Below, one piece after another: positions 1-6,563 of a DNA stretch of 11,338 bases (the stretch's first letter is position 1; every line of letters begins with the position of its first letter). Source of the stretch: an uncultured Oscillospiraceae bacterium. GTDB taxonomy: Bacteria; Bacillota; Clostridia; Oscillospirales; Acutalibacteraceae. The notes beneath the pieces were generated by a model. It had not been told where the DNA came from. It ran no database searches and was given only the letters and a program-made list of their open reading frames with translations. Location of the stretch: contig URGA01000066.1 of assembly GCA_900547275.1 (NCBI GenBank), positions 1-11,338 of the forward strand, given 5' to 3'. The position numbers were made by a program, and so were the translations under genes.

Positions 1-14
1 ATTTATATTATGTT

Positions 15-44
15 AAAAAACCGCAGGCGCTAAAACGCCTGCGG
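15..44 (-). terminator. Intrinsic terminator of the flavoprotein gene
   Basis: A perfect 9-bp GC-rich stem (CCGCAGGCG at 21-29 against CGCCTGCGG at 36-44, 6-base loop) is followed on the minus strand by six U residues (A run at 15-20). It begins only a few bases past the stop codon of the minus-strand gene at 52-603. Confidence 0.9.
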
Positions 45-51
45 TCAGACT

Positions 52-603
52 TCATATATTACGCATTTGGTGTATAAATTTCTGAAGTTCAATAATGTTG
101 AAAGTATATTTACCGGAATCTGTTCCCGGAATATAATAGCGTGCCTTTACCTCTCCGTTAAGAACAGTAAACGCCTGTTTTAACGTATTTGTCATATAGT
201 CAGCAGCCTGACGGGCGTTTGACCCACTTACGATAACAAGGCCCACCGTTTTCGGTTTGGCAATAGGAGGTTTTGCTCCGCGTTTAAATCTCGCGCTGTA
301 ATATCTTTGGAACCTGTCGATAACAGCCTTAAGGGGCGCAGGAAAGAAATTGTTGTAAACCGGAGTAAAAATAGCAATATAATCAGCGTCCTCAAAATCC
401 TCAAAAAAAATGTCCAAATCTTTATTTGAACAGCCGTCGTGCTGTTCGCAGTAACGGCAGTCCGTACAAGGAGCCGGTGCTAGCTTATATGTGTTATATT
501 CCGTTATTTTGCAGTCAACAAAATACGGCTTAACCTGTTTTATAAGTTCTTCGCTGACGCCGTCCGGCCGCGGCGAACCGCCGATTATAAGTAAATTCTT
601 CAT
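52..603 (-). CDS. Flavodoxin-fold NAD(P)H/FMN reductase, iron-sulfur flavoprotein-like
   Basis: A 183-residue cytoplasmic protein of the flavodoxin-like/NADPH-dependent FMN reductase superfamily. The N-terminus shows a beta strand followed by a flavin-phosphate loop, GGSPRPDGVSEE (residues 8-19). Four cysteines (C46, C49, C52, C58) form a CX2CX2CX5C motif. This is the compact motif that in archaeal iron-sulfur flavoproteins (Isf) holds a [4Fe-4S] cluster, so an FMN plus Fe-S electron-transfer role is likely. The stretch IFTPVYNNFFPAPLKAVIDR (78-97) is the conserved segment after the third strand, near the flavin ring. The length fits the family. The start ATG follows a GGGTGATG-type ribosome site. 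The gene is alone, diverges from the cation transporter and has its own terminator. The physiological electron donor and acceptor cannot be told from sequence. Family assignment is firm; cluster content is inferred. Confidence 0.85.
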   Translation of the reverse strand: MKNLLIIGGSPRPDGVSEELIKQVKPYFVDCKITEYNTYKLAPAPCTDCRYCEQHDGCSNKDLDIFFEDFEDADYIAIFTPVYNNFFPAPLKAVIDRFQRYYSARFKRGAKPPIAKPKTVGLVIVSGSNARQAADYMTNTLKQAFTVLNGEVKARYYIPGTDSGKYTFNIIELQKFIHQMRNI

Positions 604-631
604 TTCATCACCCGAAAATTATTTCATATGT

Positions 632-660
632 ATTTTATCATAATCTTTTCTTGTTTGAAA
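632..660 (-). promoter_or_regulatory. Probable promoter of the flavoprotein gene
   Basis: On the minus strand an extended -10 (TGaTAAAAT, plus-strand 632-640) lies about 30 bases before the start codon. The -35 (TTTCAA, 655-660, 17-base spacer) is weak. It overlaps the -35 region of the divergent transporter promoter, so the two genes may share regulation. Confidence 0.5.
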
Positions 661-679
661 GACTTTTTTGTGTTAGAAT
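651..679 (+). promoter_or_regulatory. Probable promoter of the cation efflux gene
   Basis: TTGTTT (651-656), a 17-base spacer and TAGAAT (674-679), with an upstream TG (671-672) making an extended -10. Predicted transcription starts near 686, giving a leader of about 30 bases. No riboswitch fits in this leader, including the yybP-ykoY type often found on manganese exporters. Confidence 0.55.
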
Positions 680-704
680 ATAAAATCTAGTTATTTTTTA
701 TTTC

Positions 705-719
705 GGAGTGAGAATTATG
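705..719 (+). promoter_or_regulatory. Ribosome binding site deciding the transporter start
   Basis: GGAG (705-708) sits 8 bases before ATG 717. An in-frame GTG at 708 would overlap this site and have no Shine-Dalgarno of its own, so ATG 717 is preferred. Confidence 0.75.
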
Positions 720-1883
720 GCGTCATTCTTGATAAAAAAATTCATAGGCAACGCCGACCCTAACCTGCCGGAAACGAGGAAAAAATTCGGCACGCTCAGC
801 GGCACCGTTGGCATTTTTTGTAACGTACTTTTATCAATACTCAAATTCGTTATAGGTACGGTTACAAATTCTGTCTCAATAACGGCTGACGCGGCAAACA
901 ACCTTTCCGACGCGTCGTCAAATATAGTAACAATCATCGGCGCAAAAATCGCGGGAAAACCTGTTGACGAGGATCACCCCTTCGGTCACGGCAGAATGGA
1001 ATACATCAGCGCCCTTATCGTTTCATTTTTTATCTTTTTAATGGGCTTTGAACTCGGAAAGACAAGCGTTGAAAAAATCATTCATCCTGAGGATATAAAA
1101 TTCAGCTGGGTTTCGCTGATAATTCTAATCTGCGCGATCTGTGTAAAACTTTGGATGGCGTTTTTTAACGACAAACTGTTCAAAAAGAGCAACAACATGA
1201 ACATGAAAGCGGTTAAGCAGGACAGTCTCAACGACTGCATTGCAACCGGAGCAACAATAGCAGCTCTTCTCATTTCAAGCTTTACACCGTTTAAGCATGC
1301 GGATGGAATAATCGGTCTTGTTGTAGCAGTCATCATAATTATAGCCGGCGTCGGAATACTTAAAGACATTGTAAATCCTCTGCTGGGTCAGGCTCCTGAC
1401 GAAGAACTTGTAAAGAAGATAGAGAATATTATGCTAAGTGAAGAAATGATTGTCGGGGTTCACGACCTCATAGTTCACGACTACGGTCCGGGGCGCGTTA
1501 TCGCTTCTGCCCATGCGGAAGTACCGGCAGACGTCAATATTATGGAAATTCACGACATTATTGACAATGTTGAGAAACGAATAAGCAAAGAACTCAACAT
1601 TGTAATCTGTATTCACATGGACCCGATAGTTGTAAACGATGAAAAGGTTGACAAATACAGAAAGTTCATTGCTGATATACTCCATGATTATGACCCGAAA
1701 ATTACTTTCCATGATTTCAGAGTAGTTAACGGTCCAACTCATACCAATCTGATTTTTGACATTGTTGTGCCGAAAAATCACAAGAAACACAGAAGCGAAA
1801 TATTGGCCGATATAAGAAAAATAGTAAAAGAAAAAGACGACTCGATTTTCATCGTGGCAACAATGGAACATTCATTCACATAA
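717..1883 (+). CDS. Cation diffusion facilitator, MntE-like (probable Mn2+ efflux)
   Basis: A 388-residue membrane antiporter of the CDF family, exporting divalent metal in exchange for protons. Six hydrophobic segments lie near residues 29-51, 55-79, 97-116, 131-150, 168-188 and 197-216. The CDF signature DHPFGHGRMEY is at 86-96. The transport site reads N61xxxD65 in TM2 and D169xxxD173 in TM5. This N-D-D-D set is associated with manganese-type CDFs such as pneumococcal MntE, whereas zinc types carry histidines (H-D-H-D). The cytoplasmic dimerisation domain starts near 247. The protein is about 90 residues longer than a minimal CDF because a second, similar domain follows (about 330-387). 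ATG 717 is chosen from its Shine-Dalgarno. Monocistronic, with a strong terminator. The family is certain; the metal is inferred and could also be Fe2+ or Co2+. Confidence 0.92.
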   Translation: MASFLIKKFIGNADPNLPETRKKFGTLSGTVGIFCNVLLSILKFVIGTVTNSVSITADAANNLSDASSNIVTIIGAKIAGKPVDEDHPFGHGRMEYISALIVSFFIFLMGFELGKTSVEKIIHPEDIKFSWVSLIILICAICVKLWMAFFNDKLFKKSNNMNMKAVKQDSLNDCIATGATIAALLISSFTPFKHADGIIGLVVAVIIIIAGVGILKDIVNPLLGQAPDEELVKKIENIMLSEEMIVGVHDLIVHDYGPGRVIASAHAEVPADVNIMEIHDIIDNVEKRISKELNIVICIHMDPIVVNDEKVDKYRKFIADILHDYDPKITFHDFRVVNGPTHTNLIFDIVVPKNHKKHRSEILADIRKIVKEKDDSIFIVATMEHSFT

Positions 1884-1900
1884 AAACCTTATAAACAAAA

Positions 1901-1935
1901 CACAAAAAGCAGGGCAAAACGCCCTGCTTTTTGTG
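1901..1935. terminator. Bidirectional intrinsic terminator
   Basis: A perfect 15-bp stem (CACAAAAAGCAGGGC at 1901-1915, GCCCTGCTTTTTGTG at 1921-1935, loop AAAAC). Its GC core is flanked by A and T runs, so it reads as a U-tailed terminator on both strands. It lies between the converging transporter gene and the last gene of the ilv-leu operon. Confidence 0.92.
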
Positions 1936-1957
1936 TACCGGATTGAATATCAGCGAA

Positions 1958-2371
1958 TTATTCTTCGTCAAAAGTAAAATTCACGCTGTTTTCATAACAC
2001 CAGTCTGCCGCTTTTTTTCTTACATATTCGGTTTCAAAAGCGTCGTATTTTTCAGAAAATTCCTTGTACGCGTTAAAGTATTTCCAAAACGTTTCAACGA
2101 AATTATCCTCATCGACCTTTTCAAAAACCTCAATGATTTTCTTGTTTCCGGTGGATGTAATAAAAGCGTGCATAACCTCTCGGTTAGTAACGTTAAAATA
2201 AGGAATTAATCCCTGTGAAAGGAAAAATTCAGTTTGGCTTACATCGCCGGAATGTTCCTCATAATTCAGGTCGGAAACGTTGCAGATACGGTAATCCTTG
2301 CGGGAAAACCAATATTCAGAAGCACTGCCCCAACCCTTTCGTAAATTCTCTTCATTAAGAACAAGTTGCAT
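1958..2371 (-). CDS. Small acidic protein, UPF0158-like, function unknown
   Basis: A soluble 137-residue protein rich in Glu, Asp and aromatic residues, with no signal peptide or membrane segment. No catalytic motif is obvious. The layout resembles my recollection of UPF0158 proteins. An N-terminal strand pair (SEYWFSRKDYRICNVSD, about 18-34) is followed by a middle phenylalanine-rich helix (VETFWKYFNAY, about 92-102). A C-terminal helix ends AADWCYENSVNF (about 121-132), comparable to the family's A-x-x-W-L-x-E-N-G-I ending. This is pattern memory, not a search. The ATG has only a weak Shine-Dalgarno (AAAGGAT lies 14 bases away), and no better in-frame start exists upstream. It begins 41 bases after leuD on the same strand and ends at the shared terminator, so it is probably the operon's last gene. 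A role in branched-chain amino acid synthesis cannot be inferred from this position. Confidence 0.72.
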   Translation of the reverse strand: MQLVLNEENLRKGWGSASEYWFSRKDYRICNVSDLNYEEHSGDVSQTEFFLSQGLIPYFNVTNREVMHAFITSTGNKKIIEVFEKVDEDNFVETFWKYFNAYKEFSEKYDAFETEYVRKKAADWCYENSVNFTFDEE

Positions 2372-2412
2372 AGTGAGTACCTGATATCCTTTAAAAAAAC
2401 AAAGACTTTCTA

Positions 2413-2892
2413 TCAGCCGATTGATTTCATCAAACCGCCGTTTTTAATAATATTCTGAATAAATTCCGGGAAGGGCTGAGCCTGGTAGGTTTTGCCTGTT
2501 GTGCAGTTAGTGATGACACCGCTGTCAAAATCCACCTGTACTTCGTCTCCGTCTTTAATATCCTTAGCCGCCTCGTCGCACTCAAGAATGGCAAGGCCGA
2601 TATTTATAGCATTGCGGTAAAAAATACGCGCAAACGTTGAAGCAATAACACAGCTTATTCCGCTTGCTTTAATAGCAATGGGGGCATGCTCACGTGATGA
2701 GCCGCAGCCGAAGTTAGCCTCTGCCACCATAATGTCGCCGGGTTTTACCTTATTAACAAAATCCTTGTCAATATCTTCCATGCAATGAGAAGCAAGCCAC
2801 TTTTCGTCGCTCTTGTTAAGATATCTGGCGGGAATAATAACGTCTGTATCAACGTTATCTCCGAATTTATGTACTCTTCCTTTTGCTATCAT
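2413..2892 (-). CDS. leuD: 3-isopropylmalate dehydratase small subunit
   Basis: A 159-residue small subunit of isopropylmalate isomerase, which with LeuC converts 2- to 3-isopropylmalate in leucine synthesis. It is the short archaeal/Clostridia type (about 160 residues), not the roughly 200-residue E. coli type. Conserved features are DNVDTDVIIPARYLN (12-26, including the substrate-specificity loop after the DTD motif) and ANFGCGSSREHAP (about 60-72, substrate-binding serines and arginine). The segment ARIFYRNAINIGL follows. The open frame extends eight codons further upstream (to 2916), but AGGAGGT at 2899-2905 sits 6 bases before ATG 2892, so the shorter start is used. It lies 54 bases downstream of leuC in the same operon. 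The same enzyme class also serves the citramalate route to isoleucine. Confidence 0.95.
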   Translation of the reverse strand: MIAKGRVHKFGDNVDTDVIIPARYLNKSDEKWLASHCMEDIDKDFVNKVKPGDIMVAEANFGCGSSREHAPIAIKASGISCVIASTFARIFYRNAINIGLAILECDEAAKDIKDGDEVQVDFDSGVITNCTTGKTYQAQPFPEFIQNIIKNGGLMKSIG

Positions 2893-2905
2893 AAAAGTAC
2901 CTCCT
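2890..2905 (-). promoter_or_regulatory. Ribosome binding site deciding the leuD start
   Basis: On the minus strand AGGAGGT (plus 2899-2905) precedes ATG (plus 2890-2892) by 6 bases. It lies inside the longer reading frame that begins at 2916, which makes the upstream ATG unlikely. Confidence 0.85.
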
Positions 2906-2946
2906 GAAGCCGTCACACAACCGACGGCTGATGAAATAAAACTAAA

Positions 2947-4206
2947 TCAAACCTCCGCCGGATCTGCAATATATCCTTTAACAGCAGAAGCAGCCGCAAC
3001 AGCGGGAGAAGCAAGATAAATTTCAGACTCTGTATGACCCATTCTACCCACAAAGTTACGGTTGGAAGTTGAAACAGCGCGCTCGCCCGCTGCAAGGATA
3101 CCCATATGACCGCCGAGGCAGGGTCCGCAGGTAGGCGTTGAAACGATTGCTCCCGCTTCAATGAATATCTCCGTCAGTCCCTCTTTGATGCACTGAAGAT
3201 AAATGTTCTGGGTCGCAGGAATAACGATTACTCTTACGCCGTCTGCAACCTTATGACCTTTCATAATCTCAGCAGCCGTGCGCATATCTTCCATACGGCC
3301 GTTGGTGCATGAACCGATAACGACCTGATCGATTTCTATCTTATCAATCTCGTCGATAGTATGAGTATTTTCAGGCAGATGTGGGAAAGCAACTGTCGGT
3401 CTTAATGTGCTGAGGTCAATAACAATTTCGCTGTCATATTCAGCGTCATCATCAGCCTCATAGATTGTGTATTCGCGCTCAGCTCTGCCGTTGACATACT
3501 GAAGCGTAATATCGTCAACAGGGAAAATTCCGTTTTTAGCGCCGCACTCAATAGCCATATTGCTTATGCAGAGACGGTCATCCATAGAAAGCTCGCTTAT
3601 TCCGTCGCCTGTAAATTCAAGGGACTTATAAAGAGCGCCGTCAACGCCGATCTCGCCGATAAGGTGAAGGATAACGTCTTTACCGCTGATATAAGGTGCC
3701 TTCTTGCCTGTAATAACAACTTTGATAGCTGAAGGAACTTTGAACCAAGCTTTGCCGGTAACCATTCCTGCCGCCATATCTGTTGAACCGACGCCTGTTG
3801 AGAAAGCACCCAGCGCGCCGTATGTACAAGTATGAGAGTCCGCACCGATAATGCAGTCGCCGCATGCCACGATACCCTGTTCGGGGAGCAATGCGTGCTC
3901 GATGCCCATCTTGCCTACGTCATAATAATGAAGAATGCCGTGGGAACGGGCAAATTCACGAACCTGCTTGCAGTTCTGCGCAGACTGAATATCCTTATTT
4001 GGAGTAAAGTGGTCCATTACAAGAGAAATTCTTGTTTTGTCGAACACTTCATTTTTGCCAAACTTATTCATTTCATTTATAGCAACCGGAGACGTAACGT
4101 CGTTACCCAGCACCATATCAAGCTTGGCTTCAATCAACTGACCTGCCGTTACGCTTTCAAGACCTGCGTGGGCGGCAAGTATTTTTTGAGTCATAGTCAT
4201 GCCCAT
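2947..4206 (-). CDS. leuC: 3-isopropylmalate dehydratase large subunit
   Basis: A 419-residue aconitase-family large subunit of isopropylmalate isomerase. The three [4Fe-4S] ligands are visible: C300 in GSCTNGR (298-304), and C360 and C363 in TCGPCLGG (359-366). Other family blocks are MDHFTPNKD (64-72), GDCIIGADSHTCTYGALGAF (116-135) and a C-terminal NRNFVGRMGH segment (382-391). The length of about 420 matches the archaeal-type LeuC/homoaconitase group rather than the roughly 466-residue enterobacterial type, in agreement with the short LeuD next door. Of the candidate starts M1, M3 and M5, M1 is best because AGGTGA lies 6 bases before it. It begins 19 bases after ilvN and is followed by leuD. 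Leucine synthesis is the expected role; citramalate isomerisation for isoleucine is possible too. Confidence 0.96.
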   Translation of the reverse strand: MGMTMTQKILAAHAGLESVTAGQLIEAKLDMVLGNDVTSPVAINEMNKFGKNEVFDKTRISLVMDHFTPNKDIQSAQNCKQVREFARSHGILHYYDVGKMGIEHALLPEQGIVACGDCIIGADSHTCTYGALGAFSTGVGSTDMAAGMVTGKAWFKVPSAIKVVITGKKAPYISGKDVILHLIGEIGVDGALYKSLEFTGDGISELSMDDRLCISNMAIECGAKNGIFPVDDITLQYVNGRAEREYTIYEADDDAEYDSEIVIDLSTLRPTVAFPHLPENTHTIDEIDKIEIDQVVIGSCTNGRMEDMRTAAEIMKGHKVADGVRVIVIPATQNIYLQCIKEGLTEIFIEAGAIVSTPTCGPCLGGHMGILAAGERAVSTSNRNFVGRMGHTESEIYLASPAVAAASAVKGYIADPAEV

Positions 4207-4225
4207 AATATATCACCTGTTTTCA

Positions 4226-4735
4226 TTAAACGTCGTTAGAGAAAGATTCAGCGCCTCTTTCAAGAGCGGTAAGTCCTGTTCTAGCCATTTCAATAATACC
4301 GTAGTCACGGTCGATCTGGCTGATAAACTCATCAATAAGCGGACTAATTCCCGTAAATTCGAGAGTCATTGACTCTGTGGAAACATCCAGCACGCGAGCG
4401 CCGTATTTCATGTTGAATACAAGAACAGCATTCTTTACATCAACGCCCTTTGCGGGAACTTTTACAAGAAGCATTTCCGAAGCAACAGAATTTTCTTCTG
4501 TCAAAGCGGCAACTTTTTTTACTATTTCAAGTTTGAGAAGCTGACGCTCAATCTGTCTGAACATTTCAGGCTCGGCAGTCGTTGAAATAGTCATTCTTGA
4601 AAATGCCGGGTCTTCCGTTGCCGAAACTGTCAGCGAGTTGATATTGTAGCCTCTGCGGCTGAACAGGCTGGCTACACGCTGAAGAACACCGCTTGTGTTC
4701 TCCACAAGCACTGATAATACAAGTTTTTCAGTCAT
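4226..4735 (-). CDS. ilvN: Acetolactate synthase small (regulatory) subunit
   Basis: A 169-residue regulatory subunit of acetohydroxyacid synthase (named ilvN or ilvH). It binds IlvB, raises its activity and gives valine feedback inhibition. The N-terminal ACT domain is clear: VLSVLVENTSGVLQRVASLF (6-25), then SRRGYNINSLTV (26-37). The N-x-S-G-V-L turn forms the usual effector-binding site between ACT dimers. A second ferredoxin-like domain fills about 85-160 (LLVKVPAKG, ARVLDVSTESMTLEFTG). The length is typical for the 160-170-residue class. Its Shine-Dalgarno AAGGAGGAGG starts within the ilvB stop codon, which suggests translational coupling. The gap to ilvB is 15 bases and to leuC 19 bases, so all three are one transcript. 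Confidence 0.95.
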   Translation of the reverse strand: MTEKLVLSVLVENTSGVLQRVASLFSRRGYNINSLTVSATEDPAFSRMTISTTAEPEMFRQIERQLLKLEIVKKVAALTEENSVASEMLLVKVPAKGVDVKNAVLVFNMKYGARVLDVSTESMTLEFTGISPLIDEFISQIDRDYGIIEMARTGLTALERGAESFSNDV

Positions 4736-4742
4736 GATAAAG

Positions 4743-4753
4743 CCTCCTCCTTA
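4743..4753 (-). promoter_or_regulatory. ilvN ribosome binding site fused to the ilvB stop codon
   Basis: On the minus strand TAAGGAGGAGG contains both the ilvB stop (TAA, plus 4751-4753) and a very strong Shine-Dalgarno for ilvN, 7 bases before its ATG. Ribosomes ending ilvB can reinitiate directly, which would help keep subunit amounts matched. Confidence 0.8.
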
Positions 4754-6412
4754 CATTTTCTCAATAATATCTGAATGTGCGCCGCCGGGCGGAATCATAG
4801 GCAGTACGTTTGAATCCGGAGAAATTCTGCAGTCAATAAGTACAGGACCGTCAATAGTAAGAGCGGTATCAATAACACTGTCGATTTCGTCGTTGGTGCT
4901 TATTCTCATGCCTTTAACACCGAAAGCCTCAGCAACTTTAACAAAATCAGTTGCGCGGTGAGGATCGGTATCAGCAAAACGGTTGCCGTAAAAGATCTTC
5001 TGCCACTGGCGTACCATTCCCAGAACTGTATTGTTCATGATGAACATGATAACCGGCACATTGTAAGAAGCCATTGTTGCAAGTTCAGTAAGGTTCATAT
5101 GGAAGCCGCCGTCGCCTGCGAAAAGGACAACTCTCTTACCGGGTTTGCCAACAGCCGCGCCGATTGAAGCGCCCATTGAATAACCCATTGTGCCCAAACC
5201 GCCGCTGGTAAGCAGAGTACGTGGAAGCTTATATTTATAGAACTGAGCTGCCCAAAGCTGATGCTGGCCAACGTCTGTTACGATAATAGTATCGTCCGGC
5301 GTCTTTCTGTCAACTGCTTCGATAACCTTCTGGGGATTAACAAAATCGCCGATCTCCTGCTGGATAAAGGGACGTTTCCAGCTGTTAACAAGTGCCTTCC
5401 ACTCAGAATGATCCTGCTGTTCAACAGCGCAAGTAAGCATCGGAATAACTTCCTTAAGGTCGCCTCTGAGGTGATAGTTAGAATTTATATTTTTGTCCAT
5501 TTCAGCGGCGTCGATATCAATATGCAAAATCTCCGCATTAGGAGCAAATTTTGCACGGTTGCCCGCAACACGGTCGGAAAATCTTGCGCCGCATGTAATA
5601 AGTACGTCGCACTCGTGAGCCGCTTTGTTACACTCAAAATGGCCGTGCATTCCGATAAGTCCGAGATGAAGTTCGTGACCGTTGGGGAATGCGCCGAGAC
5701 CCATAAGCGATGAAACAACAGGCGCGTCAATCTTTTCTGCAAACGTTACAAGGTCTTCGCCCACATTTGAAGAAATTGCGCCTCCGCCTACATAGATAAG
5801 CGGTTTTTCTGCCTTGCTGAGAAGCTCAACAGCGCGCTCAACACAGGATTTCTTAGGATGAACAGGCTCTTCAGGCTGCTGGGCAGACTGATGAGTATAT
5901 TCGCACATTGCGGCTGTAACATCCTTAGGAATATCAACGAGAACAGGACCTTTTCTTCCGCTGATAGCGATGCGGAAAGCTCTTCTCATTGTATCTGCAA
6001 GATCCTTAACGTCTTTAACAATAAAGTTATGCTTTGTTATCGGCATTGTGATACCGGTAATATCAACTTCCTGGAAAGAGTCTCTGCCGATCATAGAAGT
6101 GCCGACGTTGCAGGTAATCGCTACCATCGGAATTGAATCCATATACGCTGTTGCGATACCTGTTACCAGGTTTGTTGAGCCGGGGCCGCTGGTTGCAAAG
6201 CAAACGCCTACTTTGCCTGTAGCACGGGCATAGCCGTCTGCCGCATGGGAAGCGCCCTGCTCGTGAGCGGTTAAAATATGTTTGAAAGTATCGCCGTACT
6301 TATACAGTTCGTCAAAAATATTAAGAATGGTACCGCCGGGATAACCGAAGACGGTATCTACTCCCTGTTCTTTAAGTACTTCAAGAACAATCTGCGAGCC
6401 GTTTAATTCCAT
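4751..6412 (-). CDS. ilvB: Acetolactate synthase large (catalytic) subunit
   Basis: A 553-residue ThDP- and FAD-dependent acetohydroxyacid synthase. It condenses pyruvate with pyruvate or 2-oxobutyrate, the first common step to valine, leucine and isoleucine. The three domains are present. The pyrimidine-binding part has catalytic E51 in AHEQGASHAADGYARATGK (49-67) and the block ATSGPGSTNLVTG (73-85). The central FAD-associated domain has PLIYVGGGA (204-212). The pyrophosphate-binding part carries the GDG...NN motif (G433-D434-G435 to N460-N461). GMVRQWQ (465-471) is the segment that lines the substrate channel and herbicide site in this family. These features separate it from the FAD-free catabolic acetolactate synthases, as does the ilvN partner. 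The start is supported by GGAGAGG just upstream. First gene of the operon, reading from a near-consensus promoter. Confidence 0.97.
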   Translation of the reverse strand: MELNGSQIVLEVLKEQGVDTVFGYPGGTILNIFDELYKYGDTFKHILTAHEQGASHAADGYARATGKVGVCFATSGPGSTNLVTGIATAYMDSIPMVAITCNVGTSMIGRDSFQEVDITGITMPITKHNFIVKDVKDLADTMRRAFRIAISGRKGPVLVDIPKDVTAAMCEYTHQSAQQPEEPVHPKKSCVERAVELLSKAEKPLIYVGGGAISSNVGEDLVTFAEKIDAPVVSSLMGLGAFPNGHELHLGLIGMHGHFECNKAAHECDVLITCGARFSDRVAGNRAKFAPNAEILHIDIDAAEMDKNINSNYHLRGDLKEVIPMLTCAVEQQDHSEWKALVNSWKRPFIQQEIGDFVNPQKVIEAVDRKTPDDTIIVTDVGQHQLWAAQFYKYKLPRTLLTSGGLGTMGYSMGASIGAAVGKPGKRVVLFAGDGGFHMNLTELATMASYNVPVIMFIMNNTVLGMVRQWQKIFYGNRFADTDPHRATDFVKVAEAFGVKGMRISTNDEIDSVIDTALTIDGPVLIDCRISPDSNVLPMIPPGGAHSDIIEKM

Positions 6413-6447
6413 TCTAATCCTCTCCTATCACGTAAAATTTAATATAT

Positions 6448-6476
6448 ATTTTAGTTTATTTACATCTGTATGTCAA
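6448..6476 (-). promoter_or_regulatory. Promoter of the ilvBN-leuCD operon
   Basis: On the minus strand TTGACA (plus 6471-6476), a 17-base spacer and TAAAAT (plus 6448-6453). Predicted start is near 6441, so the leader to the ilvB ATG is only about 29 bases, too short for a T-box or leader peptide. An imperfect AT-rich inverted repeat (TAAAAT at 6433-6438, ATTTTA at 6448-6453) overlaps the -10 and could be an operator, though AT-richness alone could produce it. Confidence 0.8.
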
Positions 6477-6489
6477 GGAAAATTTATGC

Positions 6490-6518
6490 TTGTAAAAAGA
6501 TTGATGTTGGTATATACT
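6490..6518 (+). promoter_or_regulatory. Promoter of ychF
   Basis: TTGTAA (6490-6495), a 17-base spacer and TATACT (6513-6518). It is divergent from the ilvB promoter, with the two -35 boxes about 13 bases apart. The predicted leader is about 40 bases, with CGGAG at 6553-6557 as ribosome site. Confidence 0.7.
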
Positions 6519-6563
6519 TATTTGTGCAAATAAACAAAACTATTAAAAAAATCGGAGTTAGAC

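Noticed and set aside
708..716. GTG start for the cation transporter
   Set aside because: It overlaps the Shine-Dalgarno that serves ATG 717 and has no ribosome site of its own.
2893..2916. Eight-codon upstream extension of leuD (MTASGGTF)
   Set aside because: The strong AGGAGGT site lies inside it and is correctly spaced for the downstream ATG; homologues begin near MIAKGRVHKFGDN.
3597..3865. Open frames antisense to or overlapping leuC, ilvB, ychF and the PurF-like gene in other frames
   Set aside because: They have no ribosome sites, low-complexity or arginine- and cysteine-rich translations, and lie wholly inside well-supported genes.
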